Both the position numbers and the translations under genes were made by a program. Of a DNA stretch of 50,058 bases, positions 7,969 through 15,382 are shown in pieces; position 1 is the first letter of the stretch, and each line of letters opens with the position of its first letter. Under the pieces are notes generated by a model. It ran no database searches and was not told the DNA's origin. It was given only the letters and a program-made list of their open reading frames with translations. The stretch covers positions 1 to 50,058 of the forward strand of contig CAJUGD010000027.1 in assembly GCA_910586205.1 (NCBI GenBank). Direction: 5' to 3'. The DNA comes from an uncultured Lachnospiraceae bacterium (GTDB lineage Bacteria > Bacillota > Clostridia > Lachnospirales > Lachnospiraceae).

Positions 7969-9357
7969 TCAGCTGCTGCCGTTTTCCTTCCCCGGCTCTT
8001 TCTCATACAGCTCATGGGTACCGTCCAGCACCTTCTTTTCCTCCTCGCTCTCAAAATACCATCCATAAGGCTCCAGGGCTTCATATCCCTTCAAAAGCGC
8101 CTTCCCTTTGGACGGATTAAAGTTCAGTTTATAATCGAAGGTTTCATTGGTGCTTGCCATGGAGGCATCCAAAATAAGCAGCATCTGATGGAGCATGCTG
8201 AGGGCGTCTGCTTTCTTCTGGGCTTCCTGCCGTTCTTTATCGGTACAGGTCCACTCTTCTTTATCGAGAAAAAGTTTCCTCAGTGTTGACCCATAAATAC
8301 CAGCACCGAGAGACACAAGGGCCTTCCATACCCGCTTAATCTCCTCCGCCTCGTCCTTTACCGCGTCAACCTTTCCGGAAAGGATATCCTCTATGAGCTC
8401 CTTTCTTCTGGCAGAGCTCTCTTTCAGGACTGCCTTGATCTCCCGCTTGGCCTTGGCTTTCCGTTTCTCCTCCTGTTCCATCGGAGAAAGCGCTCTGTTT
8501 CCTTTCGGCATTTTCATAAGCACCAAAAGACGTCTGTAAGAGACCAGATAATACATGAGGCCGTCTTCCTTTGGCAGCGTGATCTCTTTTGGGACATCCT
8601 CCTCCAGTTCAAACCCTTTCAGGGTTTTCCACTTCCCGGAGTACAGTTCGCTTTTGGCCTCCTCCGGGGCTTTGCCCACTCCCATTCCTTCCAGCACAGC
8701 CCCAATGGCCCTGGCGTTTTGCTCCCTTTTCGCCTCCCCCACAGCGCTGTGTGCCCGGCTCACCAGATCCCTTGAGCTGGATGCCTCTTTCAGGATCTTG
8801 TTTCTTACACGGATGTCCTTCACCTTTTCCAGCTCGTACAGATCTTTGATAGACAGCTGGAAACTTATGTCCTTTTCTTTCCGCTGCAGTTCTTCCTGAT
8901 CCAGCCTGGCGATATTCAGCCGGCGCCGGATGGTTCTTTTGCTGAATCCTGTTTTTTCCGCGATGGAAGCCTCCGTCTCTCCCAAATCCATCATCATTTG
9001 GAAGCCCTGGGCCTGCTCATAAACGGTGAGGTCACTTCTGTGCATGTTCTCTTCCAGCATGGTTGAAACCTGTTCCCTTTTATCCATGCTCTCCTCAATC
9101 CTGCAGGGGAGTTCCCTTATTCCCGCCAATTTGGCGGCGGCAAGGCGGCGGTGCCCGATGAGAACCGTGTAATTTTTCCCTTCCCGCTGTCTGGCAGCGT
9201 CAGGATCCGCCAGCTCCAGCGGCACAATGGTCAGGTTCTGCATGATCCCGTTTTTTCTGACTGATTCTGCCAGCTCCGTTAAGTCACCCAGATCTTTCCT
9301 GGGATTTTCCGGATGCGGCCAGAGCCGGTCAGTACTGATATTCACAATATGGTTCAT
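7969..9357 (-). CDS. ParB/RepB/Spo0J-family protein
   Basis: 462 residues from the ATG at 9357 (AAGGAG nine bases upstream). ParB N-terminal motifs are clear: NPRKD at 18-22, IGHRRLAAA at 67-75 (the CTP-binding region), ENMHRSDLTVYEQA at 103-116, then a helix-turn-helix ASIAEKTGFSKRTIRRRL at about 130-147. The remaining 310 residues are a long charged helical extension not typical of chromosomal ParB, ending LYEKEPGKENGSS. Accessory ParB-like proteins bind DNA on plasmids and integrative elements; partition or regulatory role is inference, and no ParA gene is in the window. An upstream in-frame ATG at 9405 also has a fair site (AGGTGA), and the 8-base repeats at 9371-9394 lie between the two starts. 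Confidence 0.88.
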   Translation of the reverse strand: MNHIVNISTDRLWPHPENPRKDLGDLTELAESVRKNGIMQNLTIVPLELADPDAARQREGKNYTVLIGHRRLAAAKLAGIRELPCRIEESMDKREQVSTMLEENMHRSDLTVYEQAQGFQMMMDLGETEASIAEKTGFSKRTIRRRLNIARLDQEELQRKEKDISFQLSIKDLYELEKVKDIRVRNKILKEASSSRDLVSRAHSAVGEAKREQNARAIGAVLEGMGVGKAPEEAKSELYSGKWKTLKGFELEEDVPKEITLPKEDGLMYYLVSYRRLLVLMKMPKGNRALSPMEQEEKRKAKAKREIKAVLKESSARRKELIEDILSGKVDAVKDEAEEIKRVWKALVSLGAGIYGSTLRKLFLDKEEWTCTDKERQEAQKKADALSMLHQMLLILDASMASTNETFDYKLNFNPSKGKALLKGYEALEPYGWYFESEEEKKVLDGTHELYEKEPGKENGSS

Positions 9358-9370
9358 TCCTGTATTCTCC

Positions 9371-9394
9371 TTGTATCCTTGTATCGTTGTATCG
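9371..9394. repeat. Three tandem 8-bp repeats in the ParB-like leader
   Basis: TTGTATCC, TTGTATCG, TTGTATCG in tandem (minus strand: GATACAA repeated three times), 14 bases upstream of the chosen ATG and inside the extended frame that begins at 9405. One unit gained or lost would shift that extended frame. Confidence 0.7.
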
Positions 9395-9474
9395 GTGTGT
9401 GCCATGGCGCGTCACCTGCCAGGTCATCGGAACGCATTTTAATTTGTGAAGCGTCATTTCACAAGCGTCCCGCC

Positions 9475-10215
9475 TCACTCGATCATCAACTGGCCTGAAT
9501 TGCGGCAGTACCGGTACACGTTGTCGCTCAATACCATACTTTCAGGGACTTCACTGCTGTTTATGAGGCCAACTATGTTTCTCAATTCTTCCGCGTCATG
9601 CCTGTCCGCAGGTATCGCGATGATTTCATCAACACTGCATGGCAGGATCCGGAGATCGCTTTCCAGTTTTCCGGCCAGCACTCTAAATAAGCGGCTGCAG
9701 AGCATGGCAACTGCCCCGTTATTTCCATACCGGTTACAGATAATATACAGCGGAATGTCTCCCTGAAACATTTCCTTTGGAACCCCTGTAAGCTCTGATA
9801 AAAACTCTTCCATAGTCTGTGCGTGGAACCCCTGGATTTCCATGTTGTATCTTGCCGCGGCATCCAGTTCTTCCCTACTGATCTTGTACGTTTCGCAAAG
9901 GCTATGGGTGACCGTAAAACTGTTTTTTCTCCCCCCGCCTTCTGACAAAACCACCTGGTAGATTGCGGCAAGGTCAAGCAGTCTTTCATGGGGCATTTCT
10001 GTAAGACGTTCCTTGTTCTTTTCTGCGTTGATCATTTGATATTCTACCTTCATGAGAATCGTTTGTTTGTCAAGCCCTGCAGTCAATCCTGATATCGGCT
10101 CTCTCCCATGATATCCCATACAGTCATCCACAAGATTCCGGGCCATGTCTTTTATTTCTGCCCCAAGTTCTTCCTTTACTGCGTCCATGATCTCTTTTTT
10201 TATCTCTTCCATCAT
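9475..10215 (-). CDS. DUF5688 family protein
   Basis: 246 residues; two adjacent ATGs, the first at 10215 with AGGAGG about seven bases upstream. Recognised as DUF5688 from the C-terminal block IPLYIICNRYGNNGAVAMLCSRLFRVLAGKLESDLRILPCSVDEIIAIP at about residues 155-203, preceded by a helical N-terminal part (MEEIKKEIMDAVKEELG). The family is common in Lachnospiraceae genomes and mobile elements, and I know of no activity. It lies upstream of the ParB-like gene, separated by 117 bases. The four AACNGTT boxes at 10348-10393 and a CCATAATT box (10315-10322) lie in its upstream region, shared with the divergent VOC gene. Confidence 0.75.
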   Translation of the reverse strand: MMEEIKKEIMDAVKEELGAEIKDMARNLVDDCMGYHGREPISGLTAGLDKQTILMKVEYQMINAEKNKERLTEMPHERLLDLAAIYQVVLSEGGGRKNSFTVTHSLCETYKISREELDAAARYNMEIQGFHAQTMEEFLSELTGVPKEMFQGDIPLYIICNRYGNNGAVAMLCSRLFRVLAGKLESDLRILPCSVDEIIAIPADRHDAEELRNIVGLINSSEVPESMVLSDNVYRYCRNSGQLMIE

Positions 10216-10347
10216 TTTTGTCCTCCTCAGGGGCTGACATTATGTCATTCTCCCTACTGTGATCAATATTCTTTTTATGCTTTCCTTTCTCAATTCCTTC
10301 ATAAATGCCGATTCAATTATGGATACGGATGATTTTTCATAAGGGGG

Positions 10348-10393
10348 AACGGTTAGTAACAGTTCAAGGGTTATCTGAACTGTTACAACGGTT
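10348..10393. promoter_or_regulatory. Four AACNGTT boxes in an inverted arrangement
   Basis: AACGGTT (10348-10354), AACAGTT (10358-10364), AACTGTT (10378-10384) and AACGGTT (10387-10393). The inner pair is embedded in a perfect 11-base inverted repeat GTAACAGTTCA / TGAACTGTTAC (10356-10366, 10376-10386). Sits between the divergent DUF5688 and VOC genes. Strong operator candidate. Confidence 0.65.
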
Positions 10394-10426
10394 AAATAAA
10401 AGTCTGCCATCCTGGCATTTCTGTGA

Positions 10427-10455
10427 TTGAAAGCCATGGGGAAGTTTGATAGAAT
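10427..10455 (+). promoter_or_regulatory. Promoter TTGAAA-N17-TAGAAT of the VOC operon
   Basis: TTGAAA (10427-10432), 17-base spacer, TAGAAT (10450-10455). Near-copy of the promoter at 5879-5907: both read TGATTGAAAGC and GTTTGATAGAATAA or close to it. Confidence 0.75.
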
Positions 10456-10497
10456 AAATGGCAGGAAATATGACACTCATGAAAAGGAGACACAGAT

Positions 10498-10941
10498 ATG
10501 TTCCGGTATGTACATACAAATATTATCGCAAAAGACCATCAAAGGCTCATAGCCTTTTATAAAGAAGTATTTCACTGCAGAAGCATCGGGGAGACAAGGG
10601 ATCTCCGAGGGGAATGGCTGGACCGTCTCACCGGGATTTCGGGTGCCCACATCGTGGGGGAACATCTCTGCCTGCCAGGTTACGAAAAAGACCACCCTAC
10701 CCTTGAAATCTTTTCCTATGACTCAATGGAGGATGCCTGCCGTCAGATCAACCGGTGCGGTATCGCGCACCTTGCTTTTGAAGTGGATGATGTGGAAGAA
10801 ACACTGAGGCTCCTCCTTGAAAAAGGCGGAAGCCAGGTGGGAGAACTGGTAAAGGCCGCCTATGAGGATGGAAGAAACGCTGTCTTTGTCTACGCCACAG
10901 ACCCGGAAGGGAATATCATTGAACTTCAGAGCTGGTCATAA
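10498..10941 (+). CDS. VOC (glyoxalase/dioxygenase-fold) family protein
   Basis: 147 residues, ATG with GGAG seven to eight bases upstream. Two beta-alpha-beta-beta-beta modules of the vicinal-oxygen-chelate fold are readable: FRYVHTNIIAKDHQRLIAFYKEVF at the start and IAHLAFEVDDVEETLRLLLEKGG in the middle, ending FVYATDPEGNIIELQSWS. Likely metal ligands are His6, the His of IAHLAFE and the Glu of NIIEL. The substrate cannot be inferred; relatives include glyoxalases and antibiotic-modifying or antibiotic-binding proteins. It is driven by the promoter at 10427 and followed by the DUF3781 gene. Confidence 0.85.
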   Translation: MFRYVHTNIIAKDHQRLIAFYKEVFHCRSIGETRDLRGEWLDRLTGISGAHIVGEHLCLPGYEKDHPTLEIFSYDSMEDACRQINRCGIAHLAFEVDDVEETLRLLLEKGGSQVGELVKAAYEDGRNAVFVYATDPEGNIIELQSWS

Positions 10942-11007
10942 TGGATATCTCTGGCTCCGATCCGTAGTATCATAATCGATAAAATCATTTTGGGGAGTGG
11001 CAATCAC

Positions 11008-11250
11008 ATGAATGGCCTGATTGAAAACATAGATAAGCTTCATACAACCCAGCTGGGTATGGAACGGATAAAAAGGAACTTACAGCTTGAAACCAATGAT
11101 GTTGTTTCCTGGTGCAAAGTACGAATCACAGACAAGGATACAAAAATCGATAGAGCTGGGAAAAACTGGTACGCAATTGCCGGTGACTGCAAAATAACTG
11201 TCAACGCCCGCAGTTATACCATTATCACTGCACACAAAATCAACGTATGA
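11008..11250 (+). CDS. DUF3781 domain-containing protein
   Basis: 80 residues from the ATG at 11008 (GGGAG ten bases upstream; a TTG at 10990 is the only earlier start). The family pattern IDKLHTTQLGMERIKRNLQL, NDVVSWCKVRITD, GKNWYAIAGDCKITVNARSYTIITAHKI matches DUF3781 along its whole length. The family is small, widespread in Firmicutes and of unknown activity. The stop overlaps the next start by four bases. Confidence 0.85.
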   Translation: MNGLIENIDKLHTTQLGMERIKRNLQLETNDVVSWCKVRITDKDTKIDRAGKNWYAIAGDCKITVNARSYTIITAHKINV

Positions 11251-11912
11251 ATACGGAACGGCTAAATATGAACACTCTGGAAGCAAAGCTGGTAAAAACC
11301 TGTTACGGTTATGACGAATTCTATTGGGTCATTGACGGCCAGCCCATTACCGCGTATCTGGAACAGCACAGGCCACAGTCCCTTTCCGCCTTTGGCTCAT
11401 TGTCCGGACTGCTCCCTACATGGAGCGGGAAACTCATATGGCAGTGGGAAAATGATCTGATCTGGGAAATGGTCTTAAGCGAAGAGGAACTGAATGTGCC
11501 CATTCTTGTCTGTGAAGACGACTGCGATCTCTCCTGTATCGTCATTACCGTCCATATCCGAAAGACTGAAACCATGGTTTATTGGGACAGGATCGGCAGG
11601 GTGGATCATTCCCATTTTGATCTCCTGGAATATAACCAAAGCGGGATTCTCTGTCTGGAAGCCTATACAGATGAAGACTGGGAAAACTACGGTAGCAGCA
11701 TTGCCCTGGAGCCGTATGGAAGCGCGGAATATTGGAAATGGGTAAGTGAAAACTGTTATGAGGAACACATGCGGAGACAGCGGAATTATATAAAACCCTT
11801 TATGCAGGATGAGCAGAATGTGGAATGGATCTGGAGTCCTGCGTGGAAGTTTGAAAGGAAACAATATGAAGCTGTGGTAGCACAGTACCAGGAAATAAGG
11901 AGCCGTTCATAA
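11247..11912 (+). CDS. Hypothetical protein coupled to DUF3781
   Basis: 221 residues, starting at the ATG that overlaps the DUF3781 stop (ATGA); a second ATG seven codons in is possible. The sequence is Trp/Tyr/Glu-rich (LIWQWENDLIWEMVLSEEEL; SAEYWKWVSENCYEEHMRR) and soluble, with no signal or membrane segment. Its composition resembles the immunity-type and other orphan acidic proteins scattered in this element (24252, 44000, 46452), but I recognise no family. Real gene status is supported by the overlap and length. Confidence 0.65.
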   Translation: MNTERLNMNTLEAKLVKTCYGYDEFYWVIDGQPITAYLEQHRPQSLSAFGSLSGLLPTWSGKLIWQWENDLIWEMVLSEEELNVPILVCEDDCDLSCIVITVHIRKTETMVYWDRIGRVDHSHFDLLEYNQSGILCLEAYTDEDWENYGSSIALEPYGSAEYWKWVSENCYEEHMRRQRNYIKPFMQDEQNVEWIWSPAWKFERKQYEAVVAQYQEIRSRS

Positions 11913-12042
11913 CATCACACTTTGCGTTTTCCCTGGGAAAAGATTTGCCATCAGAAAAACCGCTCCTTTACAACCATGACAAGTTATTGTATGATTATTT
12001 TATCAATTTCTAAATATATTTTCGTTCAAGGAGGCTGTCCAA

Positions 12043-12330
12043 ATGCCAAGAGGAGTAAAAAAGGAAATCGTTTATACCGGGAAGGCTTTAAAGCTGCATG
12101 AGAAAATCTTGAAAATGGAATCGGATCTGAAAGCCGCGAAAGAAGAATTAAAAATCGCCTACAAAGAGCAGTTAAAGGCGGAAAAAGCCGCTGCCATTAA
12201 GGAAAAGAAGGCTGCCGCTGCCGCCGCTAAAAAGGCCATGAGAGAAAATAAGGCCAAACTGTTAAAGGCTATTGAGGAATCAGGAAAGTCCACGGAAGAA
12301 ATCCTGGCTCTCCTTTCTAATGAAGCGTGA
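12043..12330 (+). CDS. Small Lys/Ala-rich coiled-coil protein
   Basis: 95 residues; ATG with AAGGAGG about nine bases upstream. After a basic start (MPRGVKKEIVYTGKALKLHEKILKMESDL) it is one continuous charged helix with an Ala run (IKEKKAAAAAAKKAMRENKAKLLKAIEESG) and ends KSTEEILALLSNEA. The general form (coiled coil plus short C-terminal 'EEILALL' helix) recalls small mobile-element proteins such as DUF4315, but the match is only of style. Followed by a clear terminator at 12381. Confidence 0.6.
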   Translation: MPRGVKKEIVYTGKALKLHEKILKMESDLKAAKEELKIAYKEQLKAEKAAAIKEKKAAAAAAKKAMRENKAKLLKAIEESGKSTEEILALLSNEA

Positions 12331-12380
12331 TTTTCGATAAAACAGAGATCAGGAGTATCAAATTTTTCTGATTTTATGAA

Positions 12381-12421
12381 AAGACCACCAGGCTGGGAGT
12401 GACTGGCCTTGGCGGTCTTTT
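12381..12421. terminator. Convergent terminator
   Basis: AAGACCACCAGGC / GCCTTGGCGGTCTT hairpin with TTTTT on the plus strand. It ends the 12043 gene and abuts the stop of the leftward peptide deformylase gene. Confidence 0.75.
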
Positions 12422-12423
12422 TA

Positions 12424-12903
12424 TCATTTCCTCATCACAAAAGATTTATTATCAATTGCCCTCATGGTTGCTAAAATGCCATCCAGATGGTCATATTCAT
12501 GTTGGATCAATTCAGCCATATCATCATCCATACGCTTCGTTTGCTCCATCCAGTTTTCATCGCGGTAACGCAGAATACAGTGGCGGTAACGTCTCACCCG
12601 CACCAACAGGTCAGGAAAAGACATGCAGTCATCCATCAGTTCCATCGTATCATCCCCAAGAAACTCCAGGGCCGGGTTGATGATCACATATGGCCGATCA
12701 GTCAGAATACAGATCAGCCGTTTCCTCACTCCGATCTGGGGAGCTGCGATTGCACGGCCAAAGCCGTAATCCCGGCGGATTGCCTTAATACAGTCAAACA
12801 TATCTGTAAATACCGGTTTCAGTGACTCTAACTCTTCTTTCTTCACTTCCTCTGCAATCTCATACAGTCTCGGATCCCCAAGCAGTAATATATCACGTTC
12901 CAT
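12424..12903 (-). CDS. def: Divergent peptide deformylase
   Basis: 159 residues from the ATG at 12903 (AAGGAG six to seven bases upstream; the open frame begins at 12939). Peptide deformylase removes the formyl group from N-terminal Met. Three motifs are visible: GFGRAIAAPQ (47-56), DDCMSF (91-96) and QHEYDHLDG (134-142). Metal ligands Cys93, His135, His139 and the catalytic Glu136 are present. Motifs 1 and 2 deviate from the usual GxGLAAPQ and EGCLS (Ala for Gly, DDCMS), so this is a diverged accessory copy rather than a housekeeping one. It stands alone between convergent and divergent neighbours. A spare deformylase can in principle lower sensitivity to deformylase inhibitors; this is inference. 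Confidence 0.88.
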   Translation of the reverse strand: MERDILLLGDPRLYEIAEEVKKEELESLKPVFTDMFDCIKAIRRDYGFGRAIAAPQIGVRKRLICILTDRPYVIINPALEFLGDDTMELMDDCMSFPDLLVRVRRYRHCILRYRDENWMEQTKRMDDDMAELIQHEYDHLDGILATMRAIDNKSFVMRK

Positions 12904-13007
12904 TTTTGGCTCCTTTGAAAAATCGTTTCCATTGGTCATTTCCTAAATATATATTATCATTATAATGATTCTTTAGCAGGAATACAATCCTGACTTTTGT
13001 AACGATG

Positions 13008-14000
13008 TTACCGTCCCTCTGTTCCCTGCCTTTCCATCTCCCCCACCGCCTTCTCATACCCCTGCTGCACATTCGTAATCATCTGCTCCACCGAAGCCGC
13101 CAGCTCCGGGTTTCTCTCCCTCTTCCACTCTATGGCTTTCTGCAGACAGTCCCGGTAATGGATGGCATGTCTGGCATTCTGTACGGAACCGATCTCCTTT
13201 AGTATCCGGTTTATCTGCGCTTCATAGCTTTTCCGAATTGTTTCCTCCATTCTCCGGTTCGCTTTTTCCAGAGCCTCCTTTTCCTTTTCCAGCTGCCGTA
13301 TCCTCTGCTCCTTCCCCAGGCTCCTAAGCATCTGGTCCTTATAACATTCATCCGCCCGGACAGCGTATGCCTCCAGGCTTTCCCCTTCCATGGGACTTGG
13401 CAGCTGTTTTTCCAGCGCCAGGTTGATATTGGAATAAAACCTTCCCACCTTATTATGTTCGATATGCATATACCGGCTTTCCGGTTCCAACCCGCACTCT
13501 CTGGTATATTCATGGTATTTCACATGAAGGTCGCGCATGGCCTGACGGTCCGGAAGGAAGGCACGGGCCCGGAGCCTGCCTTCCATGACAGGAAATACAA
13601 TGGCATGGATATGGGGAGCCCGTTCATCCATATGGAGGGTAGCCGCTGCCACGTTCTCCCTGCCGAACACATCCCTCAAAAACTGGATCGAATTCCTCTT
13701 CCACTGCCCCAGAGTAAATTCCGGAGGCAGCTCTCCCTGGCCGAAAGACAAAAACACTTCAAATCCACGTATCCCGTTTTTGCGTATCTTGTGTGTATCA
13801 TAATAAGGAAGGCTGGCTATCTTTCTTTCAAAACAAGTCAGATAAGTTTCCCCTACAGGAAGCCGGATCAGCTGCTCATTTTTCCATGTCTTTGATGAAT
13901 CCGCGTTAGGAATGTCTCCAAGCCGCATGTTGTGCTTCCATTTGGAGGCAAACGCCTGACTGGAATGGATGGGTTCGATTCTTAGTATCTGCTTTGGCAT
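13008..14000 (-). CDS. MobV-family relaxase (Pre/Mob)
   Basis: 330 residues from the ATG at 14000 (GGAGGGGAG about seven bases upstream). Recognised as a plasmid recombination/mobilisation enzyme of the MobV type: HNMR at 23-26 (motif I) and the metal-binding signature HMDERAPHIH at 123-132 (HxDExxPHxH, motif III). The N-terminal 200 residues form the relaxase domain; the rest is a charged coiled coil (LEKEKEALEKANRRMEETIRK). Relaxases nick oriT and stay bound to the transferred strand. MobV oriT sites usually lie just upstream of the gene, so 14001-14164 is the place to look; no perfect inverted repeat stood out there. The gene is separated by a terminator from the surface-protein genes. Confidence 0.85.
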   Translation of the reverse strand: MPKQILRIEPIHSSQAFASKWKHNMRLGDIPNADSSKTWKNEQLIRLPVGETYLTCFERKIASLPYYDTHKIRKNGIRGFEVFLSFGQGELPPEFTLGQWKRNSIQFLRDVFGRENVAAATLHMDERAPHIHAIVFPVMEGRLRARAFLPDRQAMRDLHVKYHEYTRECGLEPESRYMHIEHNKVGRFYSNINLALEKQLPSPMEGESLEAYAVRADECYKDQMLRSLGKEQRIRQLEKEKEALEKANRRMEETIRKSYEAQINRILKEIGSVQNARHAIHYRDCLQKAIEWKRERNPELAASVEQMITNVQQGYEKAVGEMERQGTEGR

Positions 14001-14164
14001 AAAACTCCCCTCCTTCCCATGTTGAAACAAGATAACCATTCCCTGATAATATCTTTTCCTGTTTGAATGGTTACATAATAATTATGGATAAAGAAGTATT
14101 TATGCAAAAACAGATTTGAAGTTCGTATCTCAGCCACATGTGTTTCATGTCGTTTACGATAGAA

Positions 14165-14217
14165 AAATGAAGCAGCGAATCAATCCGCTTATAGGACTGC
14201 TTTCTGCCGCTCCATTT
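14165..14217 (-). terminator. Terminator of the 22.5-14.2 kb gene block
   Basis: Minus-strand stem of 12 pairs (two G-U) between AAATGGAGCGGC (14206-14217) and GCTGCTTCATTT (14165-14176), followed by TTTC. Confidence 0.6.
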
Positions 14218-14224
14218 TTAAATC

Positions 14225-15280
14225 TTATTGTTTTTTTCGCCTGTACCAAATAATAGAGAACCCTGCCGCCATAACACTTATGACTCCAACCACAATGGTC
14301 AGAATCTCCTTCCAGTCCGCAACCTGCGATTCCTTTACAGGTTCCGCAGAAGCAATGGTCTCCTCGTGACTCTCCCTATAACTTTCCTGAAACGCTGATT
14401 CCAGCTCTTTTTGATAACGGCTTTCCATCAGATATTCTCTGTTTTCCACCAGCTTCCTTGAAAAAAGAGCATTGGAATTCACCTCCGCGCTATCCCCATC
14501 TATCACCATCATAATCATCAAATCGTCAATCCGGACGGTTTTTCCTTCTTCCACATGATAGTAATTTCCCCAGGCCCCAGGATGATCCCTGTGCTGCCAT
14601 AAATAGGAAAGCCCCTCTGGCGCCATGGCGTTCTCTGAAAGCTCCACCTGGATTGTCCCGCTCTCATAATACGTTCCCACCGGCAGACGCACTCTGGCGC
14701 ATCTCGCATATTCATTCTTAAGAGGAATCTCATACACCTTTCCCTCTCCCACCAGACAAAGGGAAGCACTCCTGACTGCCCCGTAAGGCTCCGAGGTGAT
14801 CAGGATTGTCCCATAAGGCTTCCCATGGGAAAGGTCCATAAACTCCGGTTCAAAATTCTCCCAGCCCTCCTGTCCGTTTTCCCCGAACTCATGAGACTCC
14901 CCCTCTTCCATGCCCTCCCAGGTATCCATAACCGTAATGGTGATATCCCGGTCCGTTTCCGTATCCAAAGTCTCCGGCGCCAAAAAGGAATAGCGCCCGG
15001 GCAGGTCACTATAGGAAAGAACCCGGAACTCATATTTTCCCGGCTCCAGTTCCACCTTCATCTGGTATCCGGATGGGAAGGTCATATAATAAGGGCTTCC
15101 GTTCAGATAGAGTTCCATATCCTCTTCAAAGCCTTCCGGAACATCCGCCTGAAACGCTACCGTCACCCCATGGTCAGAAAACGGCAGGACCACCTGCTCC
15201 ATTGCAAAGGACATCCTTGTCCCAATGACCGAAAACACGATCATAAGCAGTAAACCTGCTCCAAACTTTTTAACTTTCAT
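14225..15280 (-). CDS. Exported protein with C-terminal anchor
   Basis: 351 residues from the ATG at 15280 (GGAG seven bases upstream). Signal peptide VKKFGAGLLLMIVFSVIGTRMSFA, an extracellular beta-rich region with repeated carbohydrate-binding-like strands (VTVAFQADVPEGFEEDMELYLNGSPYYMTF...), a spacer rich in Glu and Ser, and a C-terminal membrane helix EILTIVVGVISVMAAGFSIIWYRRKKQ with positive stop-transfer residues. Same topology as the protein at 5201-5755. Last gene of the block beginning at 22518, before the terminator at 14165. It probably acts at the cell surface with the hydrolase gene upstream; no enzyme motif seen. Confidence 0.7.
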   Translation of the reverse strand: MKVKKFGAGLLLMIVFSVIGTRMSFAMEQVVLPFSDHGVTVAFQADVPEGFEEDMELYLNGSPYYMTFPSGYQMKVELEPGKYEFRVLSYSDLPGRYSFLAPETLDTETDRDITITVMDTWEGMEEGESHEFGENGQEGWENFEPEFMDLSHGKPYGTILITSEPYGAVRSASLCLVGEGKVYEIPLKNEYARCARVRLPVGTYYESGTIQVELSENAMAPEGLSYLWQHRDHPGAWGNYYHVEEGKTVRIDDLMIMMVIDGDSAEVNSNALFSRKLVENREYLMESRYQKELESAFQESYRESHEETIASAEPVKESQVADWKEILTIVVGVISVMAAGFSIIWYRRKKQ

Positions 15281-15382
15281 AGCTGTCTCCAATCCCTGTA
15301 TTCTTAACACGGTTATGGCGCCGGATATCCTCCCACAACTTTTCTCAGAGTCCCGCTGAACTCCCGGCAGCCTTCCCGGTGC

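Noticed and set aside
14001..14164. oriT upstream of the MobV relaxase
   Set aside because: Expected place, but I found no convincing inverted repeat or known MobV nick sequence, so not called.
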